Assembly (NCBI GenBank): GCA_024235415.1
Contig: JACKML010000004.1
Span: 124,001 to 188,000, forward strand
DNA from: Chromatiaceae bacterium
GTDB taxonomy: Bacteria > Pseudomonadota > Gammaproteobacteria > Chromatiales > Chromatiaceae
DNA length: 64,000 bases
Direction of reading: 5' to 3'
Shown here: positions 44,725 through 53,752 of the stretch, piece after piece
Layout: each line of letters opens with the position of its first letter
Position numbering within the stretch: position 1 is the stretch's first letter
Position numbers and translations under genes: made by a program
Notes under the pieces: model-generated
Told to the model about the DNA's origin: nothing
Databases searched by the model: none
Seen by the model: the letters and a program-made list of their open reading frames with translations, nothing else

Positions 44725-44876
44725 CTGCCTGGCGGCGGTGACCTGCCCCCCCGTCTGCCCGGCAGTGGCAACCGCGGCCCACTTTCGGGCGCTTGCCAGG
44801 CGGCTGGGCCTCGCCCCGTCGCCAGGCAATTCGGCACCTCGGGGCGTTCTGGGGCTTGCCTTGAGCAGGGCGGCAA
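44725..44876. repeat. Dispersed repeat, copy B
   Basis: Second copy of the element at 39951-40118, in the same orientation. It begins directly after the MBL hydrolase stop. Shared blocks include GGCGGCGGTGACC, GCGGCCCAC, TTCGGGCG, AGGCGGCTGGG and TCGGCACCTCGGGGC. Together the copies bracket about 4.8 kb. Confidence 0.7.
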
Positions 44877-45354
44877 CGTCATCCGATTCCACTTGCCTGA
44901 CGTCGTTCAGATTCGTGCCTTTCGGGGAAAATTGCCGTAGCAGCCCGCTGGGTGTTGGTTTGTTACTTGTTGCCACCAGGATTACGGGCCACTGACATGG
45001 CTGCCCTTCCTGGCACTCACTGAACACCTTGAGACCATCCAGCTCAGGCCCGCGATACCAGGTTAGGCTTGGCGCGTTGACTACAATCTATTCAGGCCGC
45101 ATCAGTCATTGGAATGATCGCACTCCGAAAGCGTTTGCAGCTGCACGTTTGGAGGCCGGACTTTGCTGAAGAGTCCCTGGTGTTCCACGTCGAAGGGACG
45201 GATCTTCCCGTCGCATACCTCACTGTGGTTGGCAGCCCGTAAACGTCGCGTCGGTCCAGGCAAACCCGGCTTTCGTCCGCCTCGGTGTGGTCGGGTGCAA
45301 CACCCATGGAGGCAGCCCACACCGGTGCAGCCACCCCCATCCGCCGTTATGGCG
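44877..45354. other. Gene-free interval
   Basis: About 480 bases with no supported gene on either strand. Only short, broken frames are present, and I recognise no RNA or repeat in it. Confidence 0.4.
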
Positions 45355-45504
45355 TCACGCCATCTTGATCGCCAGACAGACAGCGATCATCAACAACACA
45401 CCGACGAATAGTCCGACACCCGCGGCACTCGCTTCTTTGCTGAGTGGCCTGATACGCAGGGTTGTTTCTTTACGGTGCCCCAGTTCTTCGAGCAGGCTAG
45501 CCAT
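45355..45504 (-). CDS. Small single-pass membrane protein (49 residues)
   Basis: A short gene with an excellent ribosome site (AGGAGGT six bases before ATG). The product starts MASLLEELGHRKETT, has a basic and polar segment, and ends in one hydrophobic helix (AAGVGLFVGVLLMIAVCLAI) plus KMA. The topology would place the N-terminus in the cytoplasm. I do not recognise it. Gene finders with a length cutoff would miss it. It is preceded by the divergent 45665 gene. Confidence 0.65.
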   Translation of the reverse strand: MASLLEELGHRKETTLRIRPLSKEASAAGVGLFVGVLLMIAVCLAIKMA

Positions 45505-45664
45505 CAGGTACCTCCTACTGCACGTGTACCTGATTACTTGTTACCAAGGAACCACGGTGCTGTCAAAGAGGCACATGCGCAATTGATCCACAACGATCGG
45601 CAATGGCGCCGGAATGGTGGTCGAATGCCATACTGTTGCAAATACAGATGTGAGAAAACTATCG

Positions 45665-45937
45665 ATGCAACATCGTTTTGAAGCGATTGATCCACGATCG
45701 ATTGTGATTTCATTCGGCCTCGGCCTGGCCGCCATCTTCGGATCGGGTTCACCTGCTGTCGCGGATATCGCTTGGGGAGAAATGGCATCTGCCATCCGCA
45801 GTGCCGGCTTTCCATGTGCGCAGGTGCTGAGCACAGCACCCATCGGTGACAATATCTGGAGCGTCGAGTGCAATTCGGGAAAGTTCAGGGTCGCCCGCGA
45901 TCCCGCGGGACTATATTCGGTGTCACCGGACGATTAA
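45665..45937 (+). CDS. Small exported protein
   Basis: A 90-residue protein with an N-terminal hydrophobic region (IVISFGLGLAAIFGSGSPAVA) that should serve as a signal peptide, and a mature part of about 50 residues with two cysteines (FPCAQVLS and VECNSGKFRV). The pattern resembles small periplasmic PepSY-like proteins, but I cannot assign a family. The ATG at 45665 is the likely start. It overlaps the decayed antisense gene at 45885-46295. Confidence 0.55.
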   Translation: MQHRFEAIDPRSIVISFGLGLAAIFGSGSPAVADIAWGEMASAIRSAGFPCAQVLSTAPIGDNIWSVECNSGKFRVARDPAGLYSVSPDD

Positions 45938-46295
45938 CCGAGGCAGCACCCGAGCAGCGGGTTGCCCAAGCCGGATCGATACTCCCGCCATGGCTCGCGA
46001 GGCAGGGCATCTTCTCCAGCGGTGGCATGACGATACGCGCCACCAAGCGGTAATACCTGTCGCCACCCTCTTCAATGACCTCGGCATAGGCCAGGGTATC
46101 CGGGTCTTCACCCTTGGCACGTCTTTCGTCAAATGCCTGCAAAACCCTGGTCTCCCAGGCTTCCGGAGCGTTGTCGGGATTACGCACCTTCAGACTGGTT
46201 CGGCCAACGTCCCAACCGGAGCGCTGCGAGTGTTTCACGGCAATCGCCGGGACAACGGTATTGCATACCTCGATCGCATCAGCAGGACCGACCAC
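45885..46295 (-). pseudogene. Decayed Tll0287-like (DUF3365) heme-sensor gene
   Basis: The minus strand encodes SGWDVGRTSLKVRNPDNAPE, LQAFDERRAKGEDPDTLAYA and DRYYRLVARIVMPPLEKMPC, which is the order and wording of Tll0287-like sensor proteins. The heme-binding CxxCH is altered to CLASH, the N-terminal export signal is missing (a stop lies just upstream), and the C-terminal third is replaced by unrelated sequence. It is therefore a pseudogene fragment. The true ends of the original gene cannot be fixed. Confidence 0.6.
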
Positions 46296-46389
46296 AAATC
46301 CGGAATTTCACACGACCGGAGCCACATGCGGACCTGGAGAGCCCTGCCGCATCGGGTTTCGGTTCTGCCCGACTGTTCTGAAATCTGCT

Positions 46390-46593
46390 TTATGCAGACC
46401 CGATCTGCCGCCGCATTTCGGCAATCAGGGATGCGGCTGGGAAGACCGTGCGGCCAATGCGTATGGTGGAGCGCGCCGTTCGGCCTACCGGTGTGTGCAA
46501 CAGTCCGTCACTACCGATGAAATAGTGCTGTTCGAGGTACTTTCGCGCGAGTTCTTTTAATTGTGTCACGGGATGTCTCTCCGCCAGGGCCAT
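46390..46593 (-). CDS. Short hypothetical ORF
   Basis: An open frame of 67 residues from ATG at 46593 (46620 is an alternative). It has protein-like composition (VTQLKELARKYLEQHYFIGS, GRTARSTIRIGRTVFPAASL) but a poor ribosome site and no recognised family. It lies upstream of the heme-sensor remnant on the same strand, in a decaying region. It may be a real small DNA- or RNA-associated protein or chance. Confidence 0.33.
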   Translation of the reverse strand: MALAERHPVTQLKELARKYLEQHYFIGSDGLLHTPVGRTARSTIRIGRTVFPAASLIAEMRRQIGSA

Positions 46594-46812
46594 GAATGTA
46601 TGGATCCTTTGAGCATGCATCGGCCGCGATCCGCACAACTTTAAATCCGCCAGGGGCTGGGCAGGCAGGTGCGGCACGGCACATTGCCGTTTCACCGAGG
46701 TCTTCCCGCCCGAAAGGTGGCTATCGGCCAGGAATCTGCCAATCTTGATATCGGGCCTTTGGCGGGCTTTCGCGATACGCCGGACACAACGGACAATGCA
46801 GAGGGGTTTCAT

Positions 46813-47628
46813 ATGACTGGCCTGGAAGCACACTACTCCGTCCGCGACGTCGAGGCGCGCATCCTGGCGGCCCTGCGGGCTGCAGGATTGAATCCCGAAC
46901 AACGGCTGTCGCCGGAGGCGCTGGGCGCGCTTGACCATTTTCATACGGGCGGATTCCGCGCTTCACGCGTGTTGCAGGAACTGGCGCATATTTGCGCCGA
47001 AGACCACGTTCTCGATATCGGCGCCGGATTGGCCGGCGCGGCCCGGATGCTTGCGGCTTCGCCCGGCTGCCGCGTCGACTGCGTCGAACTGTCACCCGAC
47101 TACTGCGCCGGTGCCGTGCTGCTGAATCGCCTGACCGGCCTCGAGGACCGTGTCGGGGTACACCGTTGCAGCGCGCTCGAACTGCCCTTTCCCGACGCTT
47201 CGTTCGATGCCGTCTGGATGCAGAATGTCGGCATGAACATCGCCGACAAGCGGCGGCTCTATGCCGAGGTCCGCCGGGTCCTCAAGCCAGAGGGCCGGTT
47301 CGCCTTCCAGGAAATGACCGCCGGGGATGCAGCTACCTCCTATTTCCCTCTCCCGTGGGCCACGGCCCCCGCCGAAAACTTTCTGATATCTGCCGAAGAA
47401 TTGCTCTCGGTTTTGGACGAGAGCGGGTTCGTTGTTGATTTCTTCGAGGACGCCAGCGACGAACAATCAAGCGGGAACCCGGTAAGCAACGCCCCTGAAG
47501 TCAGCGCGCAGGCACAGCTCAGCCTTTCGGTGTACGTCGACAATCTTGCGCAGAAAGCGGAGAACGCAACTCGCAGTCTTCAGGAAGGCCAGATCCGGTT
47601 TGTCCGAGGTGTCGTGCGGGCAAAATGA
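46813..47628 (+). CDS. Class I SAM-dependent methyltransferase
   Basis: A 271-residue methyltransferase of the type acting on small molecules such as sarcosine, dimethylglycine or ubiquinone-like substrates. Motif I is VLDIGAGLAGAARML, with the acidic post-motif LELPFPDASFDAVWMQNVGM and LKPEGRFAFQEM. GAGG lies seven bases before the ATG at 46813. The early region LDHFHTGGFRASRVL recalls the glycine betaine synthesis methyltransferases. It stands alone; osmolyte genes are not seen nearby. Confidence 0.8.
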   Translation: MTGLEAHYSVRDVEARILAALRAAGLNPEQRLSPEALGALDHFHTGGFRASRVLQELAHICAEDHVLDIGAGLAGAARMLAASPGCRVDCVELSPDYCAGAVLLNRLTGLEDRVGVHRCSALELPFPDASFDAVWMQNVGMNIADKRRLYAEVRRVLKPEGRFAFQEMTAGDAATSYFPLPWATAPAENFLISAEELLSVLDESGFVVDFFEDASDEQSSGNPVSNAPEVSAQAQLSLSVYVDNLAQKAENATRSLQEGQIRFVRGVVRAK

Positions 47629-47801
47629 CAACTGCGCAGCCGCATGATCGGAATCGGGTGACGTCGGGGCGCCGGGCGAAGCGGCGATCAATCCTGTTTA
47701 TACGGGTCGGCTCGGGAAAATGCACAGGATTCATAGGGAAACGCCCACCTGGAGAAACGGCAACCTTGTCCTATAGTTTCCTTGCACCCGGAGGTTTAAC
47801 T

Positions 47802-48200
47802 ATGAACCATCGAATTCGGTTGTCCCTCGCTCTGCTTGTTTCGTTACCAGTAACAACCTGTATTGCCGGTGGTGGAGGCGGCGGCAGCGATACGACGTGG
47901 TACATGCCTCCTCCAATCTGTGTGCCGGGTGGCCCGGTGTCCTATCAGCCGGTGATCCGGGATCTGAAGCGCGACCAGGAATGGTTGCGGAAATTCCAGC
48001 AGAGGGTGCTGTCGATTGCAGGAAGTATCGCCGCGAACGCACCGGGCAGTCCGGTCGCGAGTTCTCCCGCCCCGTCGTCGACCTTTGTGCCCACCCCGCC
48101 CGGCAGTCCCGCCGCGATAGGCAAAGCGATTTCGTCCGATGTCGCCGGCATGATCGAGGACCTGATCGATGAAATGGAGAAGATCAAGAAATGCGGCTGA
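47802..48200 (+). CDS. Secreted hypothetical protein
   Basis: A 132-residue protein with a signal peptide (LSLALLVSLPVTTCIA, possibly a lipoprotein with cysteine 20), a Gly-rich start of the mature chain, a central Pro/Ser-rich segment, and a helical acidic C-terminus (ISSDVAGMIEDLIDEMEKIK). GGAGG lies eight bases upstream of the ATG. Its stop overlaps the next gene by ten bases, so it is the first gene of a two-gene envelope unit. Confidence 0.65.
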   Translation: MNHRIRLSLALLVSLPVTTCIAGGGGGGSDTTWYMPPPICVPGGPVSYQPVIRDLKRDQEWLRKFQQRVLSIAGSIAANAPGSPVASSPAPSSTFVPTPPGSPAAIGKAISSDVAGMIEDLIDEMEKIKKCG

Positions 48201-48742
48201 CCCTGTTTCTTGGTGCCCTGGGTGTCCCCCTTCTGCTGGCAGCATGCAAGGAGATGCCTGTCATGCCCTTCAACGTTGCCCGCCAGGCCTACCCACCTGA
48301 TCGGTCTGCCTGGGAAACGATCTCCACTTCCGCCCGGGCCGCACATGCGCGCTCGGTACACATGGCGCTCATGACACGCGTTCCGGATCCCGTTACCTGG
48401 TCGGCGGAAGGTGTTTCCGGAACAGTGACCGTGCTGCTTACCAAAGAGGGCAGCGACACCGTCTGCCGCGGCTTCAGCGACCGGATCGAGGCTGGCGGTC
48501 ACGCCACCGAGGTCACAGACATTGGATGCTGGGCGGACGGCTGGATGTACGCACGCCAGGGAGGCGGTGTCGCCGTCCTCGAGCCAGCGTTCGCCGAATC
48601 CGACCGCGTCTACACCGTCAAATGGGGAGGCTCACTCGCGGCGGTGGCCAAACGCACCGGCGTCGACATCGCCGAACTGGAGCGCCTGAATCCCGGTTTC
48701 CCTGCCAACCTGCCAGCCGGCACCCGCGTGCTGTTGCCCTGA
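48191..48742 (+). CDS. LysM-domain lipoprotein
   Basis: A 183-residue lipoprotein (signal TLFLGALGVPLLLAACKE with lipobox LAAC). Its C-terminal 45 residues form a LysM-like module (VYTVKWGGSLAAVAKRTGVD, then LERLNPGFP and LPAGTRVLLP) that should bind peptidoglycan. The central domain has two cysteines and is unrecognised. It starts inside the end of the preceding secreted-protein gene, so the products probably work together at the cell wall. Confidence 0.75.
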   Translation: MRLTLFLGALGVPLLLAACKEMPVMPFNVARQAYPPDRSAWETISTSARAAHARSVHMALMTRVPDPVTWSAEGVSGTVTVLLTKEGSDTVCRGFSDRIEAGGHATEVTDIGCWADGWMYARQGGGVAVLEPAFAESDRVYTVKWGGSLAAVAKRTGVDIAELERLNPGFPANLPAGTRVLLP

Positions 48743-48886
48743 ATCCTGACTGGCGACGAGGTCCCGATACTGTGAGTCCGGGTTTCCGGCCGATGCCGGC
48801 CGCGATCAGCGGTGCGATTAATGTACGGGTCCACCTGCCGCTATAGACATTGCCGGGACCAGCCCACGACGTAACTTGAGCAGTAC

Positions 48887-49726
48887 ATGAAAGACTTGCA
48901 CCCCCCTGAATCGGAACTTCGGGCCGCGTATGCGTTTATCAAGGGTAGCCCCTTCCCGTCGATTCCCGATGTAGTCAACAAGATCGCCGAAGAGTTTTCG
49001 CGGCCGGAACCGCAATTGTCGAGGCTGATCGGGCTGATAAACAGCGACATCGCGCTGGCCGGCCTGGTACTCAAATCCATCAATTCGGCAGGATACGGAT
49101 ACGACAACATCGAATCCGTGCAACAGGCCGTGGTCCTGCTGGGCCTCAGCAAGGTCAAGAACCTGGTGATGGCCTCTTATATCCGCCACTACCTGCCGAC
49201 CCGCTCCGCGTTCGCGAAACGCATATGGGAAGACAGCACGGAGGTGGCTGGCCTGGCTGTCAAGATTGCAGCCGAGCTGTTTGATGTGCCGTTGGATGAG
49301 GCCTACATCGCGGGATTGATGCTGGATTGTGGTGCGATATTCGTTGCCGAGAAGATGCAGGCGAAATACGACGCCGTGTTTCAACTGCGGCACGACAAAC
49401 CGATCACCATCACCCGGATCGAGGACCTCCGGATCGGGGTGAACCATTGCGCGATAGGTTATCTGTTTGCCCGGCACTGGCGTTTACCGGAGCGGGTCTG
49501 TCTGGCGATCTATCTGCATCACGGCACGTCGTGCGAAAAAATCGACGATAGCGCCCTGCGCAGCCTGTTGGCGGTCCTGAAGCTGGCCGACTATCTCGTG
49601 ATGAAGTTTCATGCGGGAATCGAGCCCGATCATTCTATGGAGCAGATCCAGTACCTTGCCAAGGTAAAGGCCGAATTGATGATCGATTCGAATGAAGTCG
49701 CGCGTCTGGAACAGCTGCTGAACTGA
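48887..49726 (+). CDS. HDOD-domain signalling protein
   Basis: A 279-residue HDOD protein: SPFPSIPDVVNKIAEEFSRP, LIGLINSDIALAGLVLKSIN, the QQAVVLLGLSKVKNLVM helix, and the HD-like GVNHCAIGYLFARHW. HDOD domains are non-catalytic relatives of HD hydrolases that act in motility, stress or c-di-GMP signalling. No extra output domain is present. It stands alone and its partner is unknown. Confidence 0.85.
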   Translation: MKDLHPPESELRAAYAFIKGSPFPSIPDVVNKIAEEFSRPEPQLSRLIGLINSDIALAGLVLKSINSAGYGYDNIESVQQAVVLLGLSKVKNLVMASYIRHYLPTRSAFAKRIWEDSTEVAGLAVKIAAELFDVPLDEAYIAGLMLDCGAIFVAEKMQAKYDAVFQLRHDKPITITRIEDLRIGVNHCAIGYLFARHWRLPERVCLAIYLHHGTSCEKIDDSALRSLLAVLKLADYLVMKFHAGIEPDHSMEQIQYLAKVKAELMIDSNEVARLEQLLN

Positions 49727-49833
49727 AGCGGGCGCCTACCGGGAAACGAACGCAAGTCGATCAGCGATCATCGAATTTCCAAGCAGGCGTCTCGCCCTTG
49801 CCCAACGGCAATCCGAACCCGACGCAATTGAAA

Positions 49834-51441
49834 TCACCGTGACAGTGGCGCCCCCCTCCAACAAAGAACGCTGCATAAAACACCCTTGCGACGCACGCGG
49901 AATCCGAGCAGTCCGGACAACAGCAGATAAAGCGTCGTTGGCACGGGAGCATTTCCCTCACCGGGCGGCGTACCGCCTCCACCACCCGGCATCTCAAAGA
50001 GCCCCTGGTCGACGTTGGCAAAGAACAGACCTGGGTCTACATCCCCAAAGCCCAGGAGCTCGGCCACCCCTACGTTGAGCATCGGGTCGATCAGTCCCCC
50101 GCTCACCGCGAAACCGCAATTGAGTGTAATGCCTTTGGCTGGGTCACACTGTTGCGTGGCGGTGTCACCGGTCTGGATCCACCTCCAGTTGAACGCGAAG
50201 TTCGTTTCGTTGAATTCCTCGGAAAGCAGATCCCACGTCTGGTCCGCTTCGTCCCAGCCCACCAGTTCGTTGTGAAACACCAGGACCCTGCCGGCCTTCA
50301 GGAGGTCCGGCTGGTCGAAGAACCTCAGGCCATTGGCATTGCGGCTGTCGCCAACGAAAAACTCCGCCCGGTCCTGGTTGGAAGATTGCACCTGGTCGAA
50401 ATAGAGATCGAAGTTGTCGGCACCAGACGGGTTGCGCGAGTTGGAGTTCTGGTTGCCACCGGCCTGGCCATCGAATTGCGGAATGTTGCGGCCGATCTCG
50501 GTTGGCGCCTTCGCGTTGTCATTGTGCGTGGCGTCGCACAACTGCAGCTGCAGGGCATTGCCTATGATGTTGGAACAATACGCCGTCAGGCTGACCAACC
50601 AGTTGAAATTGTCATAGCTCGACAGGTGTGCCGCTTCCTCGGCAGTGAAGCCAAAGTTGGCACCGACAGTGAAATCCATGAATCCTTGACTGAGCGTTGG
50701 CGGGTCGACACGGGTGGCAATGGCATCGCCGGTGGTCCAGGGCCGGAAGTTGAATGTCAAGCTGACCGTGCTGGTGGCGGTTACGTCGTACCAGTCAAAC
50801 GCGGGCTTGACCACTGAGGGCGCGCTTACCGAGAGGGTCGCGGAGATATTGCCGCCACTCCCTGCGGTCGCGAGCTCGGAGGGATGATAGTCCTGCGCGT
50901 GATTGCGATCGTATTGCTGCGAAGGCGCGAAGACCTGGCTGCCTCCGGCCGTGTGCCCGGTAAAGCCTGTGAAGTTGTAGGGTTGATTGACAGAACACCC
51001 GGGGCCCGAGCAGCTGGCGCCGAAGCGGTGGCGAAACCCGAAGGCACTGCCGATTCCCGAGACCTGAAGCAGGTGGTCTTCCGTGACCTCGGTAGCGATT
51101 CCGTCAGCTATTTTCCCGGCGGCGTTGATCACCAACGGGCTCGAAAACTGTGCGCGGACGCTCTGCAGTTCACCACTGCGAATATCCGGCTTAGCGAACG
51201 ACAGTGCCTTTGACGTGCCGCTACCAAGACTGAAACTCAGTGGAATCTGCTGTGGGGCCTGCTGCTGGTAGGGGTACGGATAGGGATAAACGGTGGCGCT
51301 CACGGTCGCTGCATATCCCAGCAGCAACGCGAACAGTGGGCCGAGCCGAGCGGAACCTCGGGGCGACCGCTTATGCGCAATAATCGGTCCAAAGATCCGA
51401 ACAACCGATTCGTGGTACCAAACGCAGTGCATGAAACTCAT
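49834..51441 (-). CDS. Large exported protein with exosortase-like C-terminus
   Basis: A 535-residue protein with an N-terminal hydrophobic signal segment (LGPLFALLLGYAATVSATV), a Gly/Ser/Asn-rich beta-type body, four or more cysteines, and a C-terminal tail APVPTTLYLLLSGLLGFRVR followed by RKG. That tail has the helix-plus-basic-end layout of PEP-CTERM sorting signals, with VPTTL in place of PEP, plus 15 extra residues. AGGGGAG precedes the ATG at 51441. Function unknown; probably surface or matrix related. Confidence 0.65.
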   Translation of the reverse strand: MSFMHCVWYHESVVRIFGPIIAHKRSPRGSARLGPLFALLLGYAATVSATVYPYPYPYQQQAPQQIPLSFSLGSGTSKALSFAKPDIRSGELQSVRAQFSSPLVINAAGKIADGIATEVTEDHLLQVSGIGSAFGFRHRFGASCSGPGCSVNQPYNFTGFTGHTAGGSQVFAPSQQYDRNHAQDYHPSELATAGSGGNISATLSVSAPSVVKPAFDWYDVTATSTVSLTFNFRPWTTGDAIATRVDPPTLSQGFMDFTVGANFGFTAEEAAHLSSYDNFNWLVSLTAYCSNIIGNALQLQLCDATHNDNAKAPTEIGRNIPQFDGQAGGNQNSNSRNPSGADNFDLYFDQVQSSNQDRAEFFVGDSRNANGLRFFDQPDLLKAGRVLVFHNELVGWDEADQTWDLLSEEFNETNFAFNWRWIQTGDTATQQCDPAKGITLNCGFAVSGGLIDPMLNVGVAELLGFGDVDPGLFFANVDQGLFEMPGGGGGTPPGEGNAPVPTTLYLLLSGLLGFRVRRKGVLCSVLCWRGAPLSR

Positions 51442-51957
51442 GGCTGTACTCCCCTGACAGAAAGCATACCCTGATATCGGCGCGTAGACAACAAGCGCCC
51501 GTTTGACGTGGACCCCAAGGGGACTGCACCCGCCGTAGACAACAGGTACGACATCTTTAGTTGCGCGCACCCGGAACATATCTGACGCCAAAGCACATCG
51601 CGTACCAGTATGTCAGCACCTTTGCAAAACAATGAGTTGTTATCAGCCAGAATGCGCCGGCACGAAAAATCGTAAAATTCCCTGACAAAAAAGTTGCGCT
51701 GCGCGAACGAAATCAACACCAGCTGCGCAAAAAATCGCCCGGCACCGCCTACCAAAACCAGGCGAGCGCCATGTCAGCATCCTTTACGATTTCCAGCAGA
51801 CCGCAGCACCGCAGCACGCATAAGCTATTGATAATATACATATCCTTATTTTCGGTGTGGATAATGCATAGGGTTCGGCGAAGCCTCGTTGATGCGACGG
51901 ACTCGCCAGTCTGTCGCGCCATGCGGGTTTGTCAGAAAACGAAAAGGAATAAAAATC
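51442..51957. other. Divergent intergenic region of two exported-protein genes
   Basis: About 515 bases, more AT-rich than the surroundings, between the large exported protein and the PEP-CTERM protein. It should contain both promoters; TTGATAATATACATATCC around 51827-51844 is the most promoter-like stretch. No gene with a ribosome site is visible. Confidence 0.4.
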
Positions 51958-52590
51958 ATGTGCAAACACAATCAGGCGCGCATCCTGGCATGGTTGATCG
52001 GCGCCCTGCTGTCGACATCGACGCTCGCCTCGCCGATCAGCGGAACCGGCCTGCCGTCATCCAATGCCGCCCTGGCCGGCGGTTCGGTGATCGACTTCGA
52101 ATCGAATACCCCCGTCACCGACGATGCGGTAACCCTGACCTATCCGGACGTGTCGATGACCGGTAACAGCACGCTGCGAATCAGTGCCGCCTTCGACGGT
52201 CAGTTCAATGTCACCGGCAACGCCCTGGCGCTCACCACCAACGACAGTGTCAAGGAAGTGGTCTTTGCATTTACCGGCCTCGTGGATGCGTTCGGCTTCA
52301 ATATCGGTGGCACCGACGTCGCAGACTGGCAGCTGGTCGCCTATTCAGCGACCGGCGCGACGCTGGAGTCGCTGTCGGTGCCAGTGCTGAACGACGGTAA
52401 CAACGGCAATTACCTCGGCATCGCGATGCCGGGTATCGCGTCGGCCAGGCTGTCCAATAGCGGCTCCGAGGATTACGTGGTTCTGGACAACTTCACCTAC
52501 GTCAAACAGATTCCCGAACCGTTTTCCCTGGCACTCATTGGTATCGGTATTGCCGGTATCGGGTACCGGCAGCGCAAGCGATCCGGCTGA
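51958..52590 (+). CDS. PEP-CTERM sorting-domain protein
   Basis: A 210-residue exported protein with a signal peptide (AWLIGALLSTSTLA), a beta-sandwich-like body (VIDFESNTPVTDDAVTLTYP) and a canonical PEP-CTERM tail: IPEPFSLALIGIGIAGIGYR then QRKRSG. The tail is recognised and cut by exosortase EpsH/XrtA-type enzymes, and such proteins are linked to exopolysaccharide and floc formation. AAGGAA precedes the ATG. No exosortase is in this window. Confidence 0.85.
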   Translation: MCKHNQARILAWLIGALLSTSTLASPISGTGLPSSNAALAGGSVIDFESNTPVTDDAVTLTYPDVSMTGNSTLRISAAFDGQFNVTGNALALTTNDSVKEVVFAFTGLVDAFGFNIGGTDVADWQLVAYSATGATLESLSVPVLNDGNNGNYLGIAMPGIASARLSNSGSEDYVVLDNFTYVKQIPEPFSLALIGIGIAGIGYRQRKRSG

Positions 52591-52764
52591 GCCATCGACA
52601 AGGCGGGGAGGTTAGGACGCACCTTCCCCAAAATTGACGGAAGCCTTTACAATGCCCCGCTTCCGTCTTGGCGAATCTGCGCTAAGCGATTGATTTTTAA
52701 TGCCTGGTTCGAATGTTGCTTTATCCATTCCAGAAGTCATCACGATTCGAGAGTGGAGCGCCCC

Positions 52765-52953
52765 ATGTCAAACCTGTTGCACAAACACTGGTACACCGAC
52801 GGCAAGGTATTCATCAAGAAGGTGGATAGCTGGGTATCACGCCGTAATACGCAATCTGATGTCGGACAGGAATCCGAGTGGCTAGGCTGGGACGGCTGGG
52901 TGCGCCCCGATACCGGCCCCCGGGCTGCGCGCGATACGACACGCGCCGAGTGA
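52765..52953 (+). CDS. Small hypothetical protein (62 residues)
   Basis: A short gene with GGAG seven bases before the ATG. The product (LLHKHWYTDGKVFIKKVDSW, then QESEWLGWDGWVRPDTGP) is rich in Trp, Lys and Asp, with no export signal. I do not know a family. It is isolated between the PEP-CTERM gene and yceH. Confidence 0.5.
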   Translation: MSNLLHKHWYTDGKVFIKKVDSWVSRRNTQSDVGQESEWLGWDGWVRPDTGPRAARDTTRAE

Positions 52954-53071
52954 TCCCGTGGATGGCGCAAGGGACGCTGCCTGTTCTTTGTGACTGTGCG
53001 TAAGCCCAGGACCATGCAAGCAACAGGAGACTGTCTTCCGGGAGCGGCGTGTCGCCCCCCGCGCGCAAGTA

Positions 53072-53752
53072 TCAGCGCCCTGACTCACTCTCCAGCCGCT
53101 CGAGCCGCGCCAGGACCTCATCCAGCTGGACCTGCATCGTCAGCACCAGGTCTTCCAGCTCTTCCAGACGTCGCCCCGGCTGCCGATCGTCCACCGCCCG
53201 GCGCTCGACTTCGGTTGTGGCCGGTGCGACGGTCTCCGCATCGCGATCGCCGAACAGGTGCACATAGCGCGGTTCACGCGTCCCCGCATCACGCACCAGG
53301 CGGGCCACAAATGGGCCATCGGCACGCTTGATCAAACCGGCTATCACCGCCTCGGTCTCGTGCGCATCGGCCAGCTCGCACAGCCGGCTGCTGCGCGCGC
53401 GCAGTTCGCCGGCGGTCTGTGGGCCGCGCAGCAACAGCACACATATGATGCCGATCTCCTGCCTGGTGAACTCCAGGCTGCCGAAGCCCACGTTCCCGAA
53501 GCGGTGCTGATACTTGGTCACCCGGCTGCCGAATCCCCCACGGTCGCTGACCAGGTGCCTCTTGATCAGGCCGTCGACCGTCTGCTGTACCTCGGCATCG
53601 CTCAGCTGCATCACCGGATCGCGGCTGCTCTTCTGGTTACAGGCAGCGGCAAGTGCGCTCAGTGACAGCGGGTACTGTGCAGGGGTGGTGATCTGTTTTT
53701 CGATCAGACAGCCGATGACCCTGGCTTCGCGTGGATTCAATTCGATGCGCAT
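53072..53752 (-). CDS. yceH: YceH family (DUF480) protein
   Basis: A 226-residue protein with the YceH pattern: LNPREARVIGCLIEKQITTP, QYPLSLSALAAACNQKSSRD, and LLLRGPQTAGELRARS, two winged-helix-like units followed by a coiled-coil C-terminus (RRLEELEDLVLTMQVQLDEV). The family is widespread and of unknown function, likely DNA-binding by fold. It is monocistronic. Confidence 0.92.
   Translation of the reverse strand: MRIELNPREARVIGCLIEKQITTPAQYPLSLSALAAACNQKSSRDPVMQLSDAEVQQTVDGLIKRHLVSDRGGFGSRVTKYQHRFGNVGFGSLEFTRQEIGIICVLLLRGPQTAGELRARSSRLCELADAHETEAVIAGLIKRADGPFVARLVRDAGTREPRYVHLFGDRDAETVAPATTEVERRAVDDRQPGRRLEELEDLVLTMQVQLDEVLARLERLESESGR

Noticed and set aside
39852..46600. Prophage or integrative element
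   Set aside because: No integrase, structural phage genes or conjugation genes were found; only direct repeats and a toxin-antitoxin pair support mobility.
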